This document shows, piece after piece, positions 35,629 to 44,687 of a stretch of 64,000 bases of DNA. The DNA is from Pseudoalteromonas marina (GTDB lineage: Bacteria > Pseudomonadota > Gammaproteobacteria > Enterobacterales > Alteromonadaceae): the NCBI RefSeq assembly GCF_000238335.3, contig NZ_AHCB03000005.1, positions 1,178,001-1,242,000 on the forward strand. Reading direction: 5' to 3'. The notes beneath the pieces were generated by a model. That model worked only from the letters and a program-made list of their open reading frames with translations. It searched no databases and was not told the DNA's origin. The stretch's first letter is position 1. Each line of letters begins with the position of its first letter. Position numbers and translations under genes: made by a program.

Positions 35629-36329
35629 AATTAATACCAAGTCAATATCATGAGTTAGAAGTGATATGTAATACCATGATTGATAACGATGCGCGATGCG
35701 TTACATTTATATCTTTATGTGGGGCTGAGGGGGCATCTACCGCATGTGTGAGCGTTGCAAAACGCTTACAAAGCCAAAATAAGTCGGTGCTTATCATTGA
35801 TTTAAACCCAATTAATACATTTAACCCAGATGATAAGTTACCCGACACGTGCAGCCCGTGGCGCTTTGATGATATTTCGTGCCAGTTAGGTGTTACCAAT
35901 TACCAAGAAGTAAATTTGCTCACTATTAAGCATTTAGCAGCTATTGAGCCTGCTAAAAACAAGCATGTGTTAAATGACGCGATAGCTCGCTTAAAACAAG
36001 AGTATGACTATATTTTAATAGATATGTCGCCGGCATTAAAACTAAACAGAAACAATGTACCGCTTCATTCACTAAGTTTGTGTAGTGAATTAACCTTTGT
36101 AGCCGTGGCACTTGGTGTAAATGACGAGGAGTCATTATGTAAAGGTATAAAAGAGCTAAAGCAAGCCGGTCATAGCAATATTAAATTACTAATAAGCCAA
36201 CATAACTTTGCTCCACTGGGGGAGCGTATTATTAGTGTTTTAAATAAGCATAAAAACAAATGGCCTAAATTATGTAACAACCTTAAGTCGAAAATTAATA
36301 AACAAAGGTGGTTGTTCGAACACCATTGA
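35625..36329 (+). CDS. CpsD/CapB-like ATPase with degenerate P-loop (SypD-like)
   Basis: The 234-residue protein has the BY-kinase/MinD-like fold: a P-loop region SLCGAEGASTACVSVAKRL, the Walker A' strand VLIIDLNP and YDYILIDMSPALKL. The lysine of the P-loop (GKS/T) is replaced: the residues read EGAST. There is no tyrosine-rich C-terminal tail (the end is NKQRWLFEHH). It may be a catalytically weak or inactive co-polymerase partner of the Wzz-like protein. It is cytoplasmic, and sits exactly where sypD stands in V. fischeri. Confidence 0.8.
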   Translation: MKLIPSQYHELEVICNTMIDNDARCVTFISLCGAEGASTACVSVAKRLQSQNKSVLIIDLNPINTFNPDDKLPDTCSPWRFDDISCQLGVTNYQEVNLLTIKHLAAIEPAKNKHVLNDAIARLKQEYDYILIDMSPALKLNRNNVPLHSLSLCSELTFVAVALGVNDEESLCKGIKELKQAGHSNIKLLISQHNFAPLGERIISVLNKHKNKWPKLCNNLKSKINKQRWLFEHH

Positions 36330-36336
36330 GGGCAAT

Positions 36337-37797
36337 ATGGATATTTTATTTGAAAGACGTTTTGAATTGCTTTGGCCAACGCTTAGCGAGATCAGATTGG
36401 TTCTTAAGCATGTTTTAAGAGCACTTAACGTAAAAAAAGATGAAGTAGATGCTGCGGGTTTAGTTGCAACTGAATATTTAACTAATTTGATAAGGCACAA
36501 CGAGGGATCAGAACAGCATATTTTTTTGCGCATAAGCCAAGCGCATAACGATGGTTATACACTCACATTTATTGATGAGCTTACGCCTTACAATTTATTT
36601 GAAAAAAATAACTCTCAGTGGAAACTAGGCTCAGGTAATTTGGTTGAAGGTGGTATGGGAGTTGAACTGATTCGCCACTACTTCAAAGAGGCCGAGTACG
36701 TATCAGATAAAGGTAAAAACTATTTTACTTTCCCACTAGAGCACATAGATAAACGACCCACAGTTATATACGTTGACGATGATGTTACCCAGCTCGCACT
36801 TATGAGCGCCTATTTAAAAGATCACTTTCAAGTTGTTCCTTGCGAAAGTATTGAAGCCGGCTGGCAAGCAATTTTAACTGCCGATGCACGAATATTGCTG
36901 CTGGACCACAAGCTAAAAAACGGAACGTGTGAGCCACTTTTAGAAAAGCTCAATCAGTCGAATTTAAAGTCACAGTTATCGGTTGTTATGCTAACAGGTG
37001 ACGATAGCGAAGAAGTAATAAGTAAAATTAATCGGTTAGGTGTAGATGACTATTTAATTAAGCCAGTTAAAAAAAATAAACTGCTGCAGAGCATTGAACG
37101 AGTAACACACCGTTTTGCTTACTTATCGTATCAAACAACTTTTGAATCTACACCGTCTAAAATTCATTTACAAAATGATAAAAGCGCGCATCTTTTTGGG
37201 TCTATTAGCTTGGGAAACGGTGGTGACTTTTTTATGCCCATTAATGATGAGTGCAGTGCATTTGTGCTTGGCGATATGATGGGGCATGGCTTGCAAGCGC
37301 TTAAAGAAAGTTTTGCGATTAAAGGGTTTATAAGTGGTTTTTTGGCCACCGGTTTGCCTTATCAAAATATGTTAGCGGCGCTTAATAACGCTTTGTATAA
37401 GCAGCAACTTTGTAAGTCTAGTTTAGTCACGCTTGTTATTTGTTTTATTGAGAACAATAAACTATTTTGGTTAAATGCCGGGCACCCGCCGCCAGTTGTA
37501 ATACTCAATAATGGCAAAGTACACCAATTAACAGGCACAGGACCACTGTTGGGCCTGTCAAAAGAGCATAACTACACACTATACGAAGCAGGGCTTGACG
37601 ATGTTGAACATATTTTGTTGTACACCGATGGCTGGACTGAAAATCGTTTCACCGATAAAGATGAGATAGGTGAACTAACTAAAATTATTCCTCAAGATTG
37701 CAAAACGTCTGAAGAGTTTGCACATTGCTTGTGGAAAAACTCACAAGTTACCCTTTCTAAAGAAATTGACGACGCATCATTAATTATAATTAACTGA
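36337..37797 (+). CDS. Serine kinase - receiver - PP2C phosphatase regulator (SypE-like)
   Basis: The 486-residue protein has three domains. First is an RsbW-type HATPase (about 1-135; N-box EYLTNLIRH, G-box VEGGMGVELI). Second is a response-regulator receiver (about 144-265; VDDD at 146-149, phospho-Asp190, LIKPVKK). Third is a SpoIIE/PP2C phosphatase (about 285-486; GNGGDFFMPI, GDMMGHGLQALK, LNAGHPPPVV, YTDGWTENR). This exact order is that of V. fischeri SypE, which phosphorylates and dephosphorylates SypA according to its receiver state. It closes the sypA-E-like operon. Confidence 0.88.
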   Translation: MDILFERRFELLWPTLSEIRLVLKHVLRALNVKKDEVDAAGLVATEYLTNLIRHNEGSEQHIFLRISQAHNDGYTLTFIDELTPYNLFEKNNSQWKLGSGNLVEGGMGVELIRHYFKEAEYVSDKGKNYFTFPLEHIDKRPTVIYVDDDVTQLALMSAYLKDHFQVVPCESIEAGWQAILTADARILLLDHKLKNGTCEPLLEKLNQSNLKSQLSVVMLTGDDSEEVISKINRLGVDDYLIKPVKKNKLLQSIERVTHRFAYLSYQTTFESTPSKIHLQNDKSAHLFGSISLGNGGDFFMPINDECSAFVLGDMMGHGLQALKESFAIKGFISGFLATGLPYQNMLAALNNALYKQQLCKSSLVTLVICFIENNKLFWLNAGHPPPVVILNNGKVHQLTGTGPLLGLSKEHNYTLYEAGLDDVEHILLYTDGWTENRFTDKDEIGELTKIIPQDCKTSEEFAHCLWKNSQVTLSKEIDDASLIIIN

Positions 37798-37886
37798 GTT
37801 TGCATTACTTGACACTTTATAGCTATATTAAAGGCATATATTCTATCTGTTTGAATTTATGGCAACTTGCCAACTGAGACGACTTT

Positions 37887-39290
37887 ATGCCACCTACAGT
37901 TCTAATCGTTGAAGATACGCAGTCTTTAGCAATGATGTACCAATCCTACTTATTACCAACGGGTGTTAATACACTTGTGGCAAGTGATGGCCAAACGGCC
38001 ATGGATATAATTAATAAGGTTCCCCCCGATTTAATTGTACTTGATGTTATGCTGCCAGATATGAATGGACTTGATATTTTAGCGACATTAGAACCCGATA
38101 ACTCGCCTCAAGTGGTTGTATTAACTGGTCATGCAACAAAAGAAATGGCTATTCAGGCAATAAAACTAGGCGCGAGCGACTTTTTAGAAAAGCCAATAGA
38201 AGCAGACCGCTTTAGAATAACGGTTAACAACGCGCTTAAAATTAAAAACTTAAAGCAAACCGTTACTCAATACAAAAACAAATACGAAAACGGAAAGTAC
38301 TTTGATTTGATTGGCAGCTCAAAGCAAATGCAGTCTGTTTATCAAATTATAAGTTCGGCGTCTGCCAGTAAGGCCACTGTTTTTATAACAGGTGAAAGTG
38401 GCACGGGTAAAGAGTTGTGCGCACGAGCTGTTCATCAAGCGTCTAATAGAGCGAATAAGCCTTTTGTAGCCTTAAATTGTGCAGCAATACCAAAGGATTT
38501 AATTGAAAGTGAAATTTTTGGGCATTTAAAAGGGGCGTTTACTGGCGCCATTGCTAATAGAGTAGGTGCTGCAGGGCAGGCTAACGGCGGGACGCTGTTT
38601 TTAGATGAATTGTGTGAGATGGACATTAATTTGCAAAGTAAACTTCTGCGATTTATTCAAACAGGGAGCTACCAGCAAGTGGGTAGTGAAAAAGAAGTAA
38701 AAGTTGATGTTAGATTTGTTTGTGCAACTAATAAAGACCCGCTTATTGAAGTTGAAAACGGCCGTTTTAGAGAAGATTTATATTACCGACTCCATGTTAT
38801 TCCTATCGAGCTGCCACCTCTAAGAGCGCGCGGAACAGATATTATTGAAATTGCCGAAGCCTTATTTGTAAAATTAGCGTTAGAAGAAAATCATCCTTAT
38901 AAAAGTATTTCAGAAGGCGTAAAACAGTTGCTTATGCAGTACAGTTGGCCAGGCAATGTAAGGCAGCTCGAAAATGTGATCCGTAATGTATTGGTACTTC
39001 ATCCTGAACAATATATTGATACCGATATGATCCCCGCATTACCGGTCAGTACAAAAACGCAGGCGCAACACACGCCAATTATTACTGAGCAGCCAGTAAG
39101 TACTGAAACACCCGCCTTTGATATGGCAACATCACAAAGCGAAGTTAAACCCCTATGGCTTGCAGAAAAAGAATACATTGAGCACGTTATAAAAATATGC
39201 GTGTCGAATGTGCCTAAGGCTGCATCACTGCTCGATGTCAGCCCTTCTACACTTTACAGAAAAATTAAAAGCTGGGAAGAGCTCGAGTAA
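37887..39290 (+). CDS. Sigma-54-dependent response regulator (SypG-like)
   Basis: The 467-residue regulator has a receiver (phospho-Asp53 in LIVLDVMLPDMNG), an AAA+ domain with Walker A GESGTGKE and the sigma-54-contacting GAFTGA loop, and a Fis-type helix-turn-helix at the end (VPKAASLLDVSPSTLYRKIKSWEELE). In V. fischeri, SypG activates the syp promoters with sigma-54. Here five sigma-54 promoter candidates lie in the same locus, so this protein is their likely activator. The 89-base gap before it shows no clear promoter, and it may be read from the upstream operon. Confidence 0.9.
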   Translation: MPPTVLIVEDTQSLAMMYQSYLLPTGVNTLVASDGQTAMDIINKVPPDLIVLDVMLPDMNGLDILATLEPDNSPQVVVLTGHATKEMAIQAIKLGASDFLEKPIEADRFRITVNNALKIKNLKQTVTQYKNKYENGKYFDLIGSSKQMQSVYQIISSASASKATVFITGESGTGKELCARAVHQASNRANKPFVALNCAAIPKDLIESEIFGHLKGAFTGAIANRVGAAGQANGGTLFLDELCEMDINLQSKLLRFIQTGSYQQVGSEKEVKVDVRFVCATNKDPLIEVENGRFREDLYYRLHVIPIELPPLRARGTDIIEIAEALFVKLALEENHPYKSISEGVKQLLMQYSWPGNVRQLENVIRNVLVLHPEQYIDTDMIPALPVSTKTQAQHTPIITEQPVSTETPAFDMATSQSEVKPLWLAEKEYIEHVIKICVSNVPKAASLLDVSPSTLYRKIKSWEELE

Positions 39291-39292
39291 CT

Positions 39293-40309
39293 TTATGTAC
39301 CTGTGTAAGCTTTTTGCAAGAGCAAAAATTGTTGTTTTCCCGAAAATCGCTCCTCAAGGATGTTATACGCGTTATTGATAATTCTTTTAGTCTGTTCTTC
39401 AGGAAGTAAAAGCAGCTTTTCGACCTGATATTGGCAGTGCTGTGCATTAGCTTCTAACATTAAAAAACCTGTTTCATCGTGTTTGATAATGCTAGGAATG
39501 GCACCAACAGCACTGCTAATTATAAACTTTTGCTCAGAAATAGCCTCAAGCAATGCCATGGGAAGTCCTTCTTCCCTAGAGCAAATGAGCAACACATCAA
39601 TTTTGCTCCATATATCATTACGTTCAACAAGGCCATGATACTGAAGATTGCGTAAGTTCGGTACCTCACCTTTTAATGGTCCATCTCCAAAAATATGAAA
39701 CTTAATGTCTAAATCTTGCTGCATGTTTTCAGCTAATCTACAAAATATATCCGGTCCTTTTTCAAAAGATAGTCGCCCCACAAAACCAATATTTAAGGTT
39801 TTATTATCACACCGATTAAAGTGACTGTTAGAAGAGTTTATTGCGATGAAGTTTTCGAGCAAAGTGGCGTTTCTTAATGATGCTTTTATTTGCTCTGATA
39901 CGGCAAAATTGGTCGATAATGGAGAAAGTAATTTATCTAGCTTATTGTAAATTTTTAACTTACCGGTACCCGCTTCGCCAGCATGATAGGTACTAATACA
40001 GCGATGCTTTGTTACTTTACATGCTAAACGGCCAAATATTCCTGCTTTGTAGCCGTGGGTGTGAACAACCGTTTTTGAGTCAAACGTTTTTAACTTTTTA
40101 AGTAAGCTGCTTAAGTTTCCTTTTAAAAATTCATACCTTATATTTTCTTTATTAAGCAGAGCATAAAATGCTTGATTTTTATGATCCTCATAAAACATAA
40201 TGTTATTGCTAATGCGGTTTTGAGTAAGAAGCTTTGAAAGTTCAACGAGGTGTGTTTCTATACCACCGAGCATCGAAGAGTCGACAAATAAAACAACGTT
40301 GTAATCCAT
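39293..40309 (-). CDS. Family 4 glycosyltransferase (SypH-like)
   Basis: The 338-residue GT-B enzyme begins VVLFVDSSMLGGIETHLVELSKLL and has the GT4 donor site (IGFVGRLSFEKGPDIFCRL, IFGDGPLKGEV, REEGLPMALLEAISEQKFIISSAVG). A TTG at 40321 also opens the frame, but ATG 40309 is preferred. It is convergent with the sypG-like gene, ending 2 bases from it, and diverges from the Hpt gene. In V. fischeri sypH follows sypG on the same strand; here the gene is inverted. Confidence 0.85.
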   Translation of the reverse strand: MDYNVVLFVDSSMLGGIETHLVELSKLLTQNRISNNIMFYEDHKNQAFYALLNKENIRYEFLKGNLSSLLKKLKTFDSKTVVHTHGYKAGIFGRLACKVTKHRCISTYHAGEAGTGKLKIYNKLDKLLSPLSTNFAVSEQIKASLRNATLLENFIAINSSNSHFNRCDNKTLNIGFVGRLSFEKGPDIFCRLAENMQQDLDIKFHIFGDGPLKGEVPNLRNLQYHGLVERNDIWSKIDVLLICSREEGLPMALLEAISEQKFIISSAVGAIPSIIKHDETGFLMLEANAQHCQYQVEKLLLLPEEQTKRIINNAYNILEERFSGKQQFLLLQKAYTGT

Positions 40310-40330
40310 AACTGACCCCAAAAGATATAT

Positions 40331-40663
40331 ATGATTAATTACTCAACAATTGAACAGCTCAAAAGTGATGTAGGCAACGAGTTAGCAGTAGAGCTGCTAA
40401 AAACGTTTATAAACGAATCTAAAAAAACAATTGATATTTTGATCAATACACAAAACCTCAGTGAAATTGAAATTAGTGCGCATAGTCTTAAAAGCAGCGC
40501 GTACAGTTTTGGCGCTTCGGGTCTTGGAGACACGTGTAATTCAATCGAGTCCATTGTAAAAATTGAGCATAGCGCTGAGGAGCTCAACAGTTTGTTAAAA
40601 ATAGCTGATGAGCAAAGCGCAGAGACGTTTAAACAGCTAGAATCCATTATCCAAAATATTTAA
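40331..40663 (+). CDS. Stand-alone histidine phosphotransfer (Hpt) protein
   Basis: The 110-residue helical protein is an Hpt domain with phospho-His51 in AHSLKSSAYSFGASGLGDTC. It can carry a phosphoryl group from the receiver of the hybrid kinase (41703-43724), which has no Hpt of its own, to the receivers of the SypG- and SypE-like proteins. In V. fischeri the equivalent Hpt is a domain of SypF. The ATG follows the divergent glycosyltransferase start by about 20 bases. Its stop overlaps the end of the convergent YvcK-like gene by 4 bases. Confidence 0.88.
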   Translation: MINYSTIEQLKSDVGNELAVELLKTFINESKKTIDILINTQNLSEIEISAHSLKSSAYSFGASGLGDTCNSIESIVKIEHSAEELNSLLKIADEQSAETFKQLESIIQNI

Positions 40664-41532
40664 AAATGATTACTCAATTGAATGGGCATTTTTAGTAATC
40701 CAGAAAACACATTGTTTAGCTCATCTATGTCATGCAAATGAGCCCTGTTCTTAATGATGTTTTTGCTGCCCTGTAATATTTCTTCAATTGCAGAAGGCGG
40801 AATGCTCAAGTCGTACAACTTAAATCCTAGTTGCTCTGCAAGCCAATCCACACCAGCGGTTTGGGTGTTTTTCATTACGCTTTTTTCTTCTTTTGAGTTT
40901 TCAATAAAAATACGACACGCCGATGTTTTTTGAATAGCTGCCGCTATATCATTAACTAAAAATGCGGGTAAAATACTTGTGATAATGCTGCCTGGGCCAA
41001 TAATAATTAAGTCGGCTTCTAAAATGGCGTTTACACAGCCCGGACCTGCAGGAACATTTTTTGATAGTGATACACTTTTAGGTAAAGAAGTCAGTGAATC
41101 AATTTCACATTCGCCCATTACTTTTTCATTGTTATTCAATTCAGCAACAAGGTCAGTGGGTACTTCTGTCATGGGTAAAACGGTTTCTGTATTGCCAAGC
41201 ATAATATTAAAATGCGCAATGGCTTTGGTTGCAGATCCGGTCAGCTCCATTAAACCAAGTAGTGTTAAATTACCTAAACAATGATCAGCAAGTTGCCCTT
41301 GTGTAAATCTATGTTCGTAAATTGCGTTGAACGTAGATTTTTTACCTGCAAGCTGCAAGCAGCAACGGCGTATATCTCCAAGCGCAATGGTTTCTTGTGA
41401 AGCTCTAATTTTACCTGTGCTACCACCATTGTCAGTGGTTGCGACAATAGCGGTTATATTACTACTCATTGGCTTAATTGCGCTTAAAACCTGAGCTAAT
41501 CCGTGTCCGCCACCAATACACACTATTTTCAT
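40660..41532 (-). CDS. YvcK/CofD-like protein
   Basis: The 290-residue protein has the YvcK/CofD Rossmann-like fold: IGGGHGLAQVLSAIK at the start, TTDNGGSTGKIR, GDIRRC and IIIGPGSIITSILP. YvcK relatives bind UDP-sugars such as UDP-GlcNAc and influence cell-envelope growth and carbon use. That would suit a polysaccharide locus, but a housekeeping gene is as likely. It stands on the opposite strand between the Hpt and hybrid kinase genes. Confidence 0.82.
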   Translation of the reverse strand: MKIVCIGGGHGLAQVLSAIKPMSSNITAIVATTDNGGSTGKIRASQETIALGDIRRCCLQLAGKKSTFNAIYEHRFTQGQLADHCLGNLTLLGLMELTGSATKAIAHFNIMLGNTETVLPMTEVPTDLVAELNNNEKVMGECEIDSLTSLPKSVSLSKNVPAGPGCVNAILEADLIIIGPGSIITSILPAFLVNDIAAAIQKTSACRIFIENSKEEKSVMKNTQTAGVDWLAEQLGFKLYDLSIPPSAIEEILQGSKNIIKNRAHLHDIDELNNVFSGLLKMPIQLSNHF

Positions 41533-41702
41533 TTTTGAGCCTTTGTATTTTTATTTATTTCACATGTAAGCTGCATTTATTATTCCAAAAGTTTTATAAC
41601 AATTAACATGATGATTTATATTGTTTTTTAATCTATATTTAATTGAGCAAGGCCCGTTTAAAATTTCTCTTTTGCAAAACGCGATGCATATTGATGAGGA
41701 AA

Positions 41703-43724
41703 ATGAGTGTGAATAAAACAGAACATCTGTGTGTATCTGAATTACAAAAACATTTAATAGATTTAGCTAATTGTGAGTACGGCGCTGATTTGTTGAATCT
41801 GTTGAGATCGGTATTTGAGTCAAGGCTTAAATATACTGACTGTATAATCATCAATAGTTACAAATATAGGTATTACGAGACAATAGCGACCACGAATGAC
41901 CAGTTTAGTGACAAAATGTGGTCTGAGTGTTCTTTGTTTACACAAACAGCTGAGCACGGTTATGTTATATGCCAATACCCTCAACAAATTGAAGAGCTCG
42001 AGTTTTCGATTTTATATTCAATTCAAACATTAAAACTAAAAAATTCTTTATTGTTTAGTGTGAACACACAATTTGATAAAGGCATATTTATTTTTACAAA
42101 TGTAGATGCACAGCAGTGCGAACAACTTGTTAATTCAGACACAATAAAAATATTGTTGCAGCAGGCGTTTTTTACGTTAATAAGTCAAATTAAGTTAGCT
42201 AAACAAACGGACAAAGCTTTATCGCTTATACATAAATTTACGACACTCTCTAGCCTATTTAAAGAGTATGGGTCAGAGTGGTTTTGGCGATTAAACCCGC
42301 TAATGGTATTTGAAAGTATTAATAATATTGAAACTATAGGGAATGTGTACGATCAGCTTTTTATTGGTCATAAAATTGAACACATCATTACAGATAATGA
42401 AAAGCAAAATACAGAAAAATGGCAGCAATTTAACCAGCTAATTGATGACCGTGACGATTTTCATAATTTTGAATTTGAGATTGAAGCCGATAAAAATTTT
42501 TGGGTCATATTAAGCGGTAAACCTCTTTATAATAAGTTAGGACACTTTTTGGGTTACATGGGGCTTGCAAAAAATATTACTACTTCTAAACAGCGCGAGT
42601 TTGAACTTCAGGCACAAACCTTAAAGGCAGAAGAAGCAAGCCAAACAAAATCTAAATTTTTGAGTGTGATGTCTCATGAAATTAGAACACCTATTCATGC
42701 CGTTATGGGTATGATTGAGTTACTACTTGATACAGAGCTTAGCCCCGAGCAACAGCAACTTGTTAATTATGCTAACTCTAGCACTGAGATCTTATATGGT
42801 CTAATAACTGATGTGCTCGATTTTTCAAAAATCGAATCAGGCACGGTTTCATGTCTAAAAAAACCATTTGATATAAAGCTACTAACTGAAAATATAGTAG
42901 GGCAGTTTAATATTATTGAAAAGTCAGATGATATTCTTTTTACAACGCACATCGATGAAAGCATCCCACAATACGTTGTTGGAGATCAGTACCGATTAGG
43001 ACAAGTATTATTTAACATAATGAGTAACGCGTTTAAGTACACAACACATGGTCAAATAAATTTAAATGTAGTTTTACAAAATGAGCAGCTCGTTATTGAA
43101 GTGAAAGACTCGGGTATTGGTATAGCTAAAAAGCATTTAGATTTAATTTTTAAGCCATTTAGCCAAGTGAATGACAGCATAAACCGCAAAAGTGAAGGGG
43201 TTGGTTTAGGGTTAAGTATTTCAAAAAATTTATTGGGCATAATGGGAGGAGACATAACAGTAGATACCCAGCTTGGCTTAGGTAGTACGTTTACTATTTC
43301 TATTCCATTTGAAGAGGCCCACACAAGCGATATTGTTGATAATGTAATTTATACACAATCGGCACTGGCTATTTTAGTCGCTGAGGATAACAAAACAAAT
43401 CAAGTCCTTATTAAGGCGTATTTAGAAAAGCTAAATCATAAAGTTACGCTTGCTAATCATGGGCGTGAAGCGATTGACTTATTTTCGCGTAAAAAGTTTG
43501 ATTTAGTATTAATGGATATCATGATGCCTGAAATGGATGGTTTAACAGCAGCAGAATATATAAGAGATGAATTAGTCAGCGATGTACCAATTTACGCATT
43601 AACCGCTAATGCAGAAAAAGATAATAAAGCATCCTGTTTTAAGGTGGGAATGAATAAGGTGCTTACTAAACCAATTAAATTTCAAGAACTCGAAGCTGCT
43701 TTAAAAGGGGTATTTCCACGTTGA
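41703..43724 (+). CDS. Cytoplasmic hybrid sensor histidine kinase (SypF-like)
   Basis: The 674-residue protein has an N-terminal region of unknown type (about 1-190), a PAS domain (about 195-310), a HisKA domain with phospho-His in FLSVMSHEIRTPIHAVMG, an HATPase domain (VGDQYRLGQVLFNIMSNAFKYT, GLGLSISKNLL) and a C-terminal receiver (VAEDNKTNQ, LVLMDIMMPEMDG). No membrane helix is seen, so it should sense a cytoplasmic signal or a partner kinase. The start is uncertain: ATG 41703 and ATG 41694 are both possible, and the frame reaches a TTG at 41643. The receiver probably passes phosphate to the separate Hpt protein. Confidence 0.87.
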   Translation: MSVNKTEHLCVSELQKHLIDLANCEYGADLLNLLRSVFESRLKYTDCIIINSYKYRYYETIATTNDQFSDKMWSECSLFTQTAEHGYVICQYPQQIEELEFSILYSIQTLKLKNSLLFSVNTQFDKGIFIFTNVDAQQCEQLVNSDTIKILLQQAFFTLISQIKLAKQTDKALSLIHKFTTLSSLFKEYGSEWFWRLNPLMVFESINNIETIGNVYDQLFIGHKIEHIITDNEKQNTEKWQQFNQLIDDRDDFHNFEFEIEADKNFWVILSGKPLYNKLGHFLGYMGLAKNITTSKQREFELQAQTLKAEEASQTKSKFLSVMSHEIRTPIHAVMGMIELLLDTELSPEQQQLVNYANSSTEILYGLITDVLDFSKIESGTVSCLKKPFDIKLLTENIVGQFNIIEKSDDILFTTHIDESIPQYVVGDQYRLGQVLFNIMSNAFKYTTHGQINLNVVLQNEQLVIEVKDSGIGIAKKHLDLIFKPFSQVNDSINRKSEGVGLGLSISKNLLGIMGGDITVDTQLGLGSTFTISIPFEEAHTSDIVDNVIYTQSALAILVAEDNKTNQVLIKAYLEKLNHKVTLANHGREAIDLFSRKKFDLVLMDIMMPEMDGLTAAEYIRDELVSDVPIYALTANAEKDNKASCFKVGMNKVLTKPIKFQELEAALKGVFPR

Positions 43725-43874
43725 AATAACGTAATTGATGTGTAGACACTATAAAAAATAGAACTTAGGATAAGTTAAATTTTATAGTTTACGATGATTT
43801 GTATTTTTAGCTTTAGCCCAACCCACTATTTAATTATTAACTTGCTGTTTGCTAATAAATTTATAAGGAATATT

Positions 43875-44687
43875 ATGTTTTTTGCCTTTTTCAGAGTTTT
43901 TATTTCAGCCCTTGTTATACCAGTTATACTCATCTTAACTGCAACCAAAAGCTATGGGGTGGGATTTGAAACGTTGCCTAAGAAACAATTTAATGTCCTT
44001 TTATTCACAAAAAACGAAGGGTGGCATCATAAGTCTAAAACTAACGCCGTTAAAGCAATTGAAGGTTTAGCTAACAAACATCATTTTAATTTAGTTTGGC
44101 ACGAAGAAAGTCATTATTTTAATGACAAATATTTAGCTAATGTTGATGTCGTGATCTTTTTATTAACCACGGGAGATATTTTAAACACTCAAGAGCAAAA
44201 AGCATTTGAGCGATTTATAAAATCTGGAAAGGGGTTTGTTGGAGTTCATAGTGCGTCTGATACTGAGTACGATTGGCCGTGGTATCAAAGATTAGTAGGG
44301 CGCTCTTTTAGTTTTCACCCAGTTATTCAAACTGCAGTTTTAAGTAAAGTGGCCAATACTAGCTTTATTGGTTTAAATCATATGCCACAGCAAATGTTAT
44401 GGACTGACGAATGGTACGAATTTGGTCCAGAGCTGAGTAAATTAAACTATTTACTAACGGTAGATGAGCAAAGTTATAATCCACATGTTGACTGGGGCAA
44501 TAATAAAATAGGTAAAGGTATGGGGGCGTTTCATCCAATTTCGTGGTACCAAAACTATGACGGTGGCCGCTCATTTTATACGGCTCTTGGGCATACAAGC
44601 GCGGTTTAGAACAGTGAGTTTTTGACCGAACATATTTTTGGTGGCATATACTGGGCTGCAACGGGGAAAGGCTTAAATAAGAAGTAA
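43875..44687 (+). pseudogene. ThuA-domain secreted protein gene interrupted by an amber codon
   Basis: A signal peptide is followed by a ThuA-like glutamine-amidotransferase-fold domain (VLLFTKNEGWHHKSKTNAV, GFVGVHSASDTEYDWPWYQRLVG, MGAFHPISWYQNYDGGRSFYTALGHTSAV). At 44607-44609 a TAG stops the frame. The same frame then reads NSEFLTEHIFGGIYWAATGKGL for 25 more codons to TAA at 44685, exactly the conserved family C-terminus, where a tyrosine codon is normal at the TAG. One base change (TAT/TAC to TAG) explains it. Either the gene is recently inactivated, or the protein is 244 residues and lacks its last strand and helix. ATG 43875 follows AAGGA. Confidence 0.8.

Noticed and set aside
37201..37240. 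GGDF residues in the SypE-like protein suggesting a diguanylate cyclase
   Set aside because: The segment NGGDFFMP is the metal-binding start of a SpoIIE/PP2C phosphatase; the other GGDEF-domain motifs are absent.
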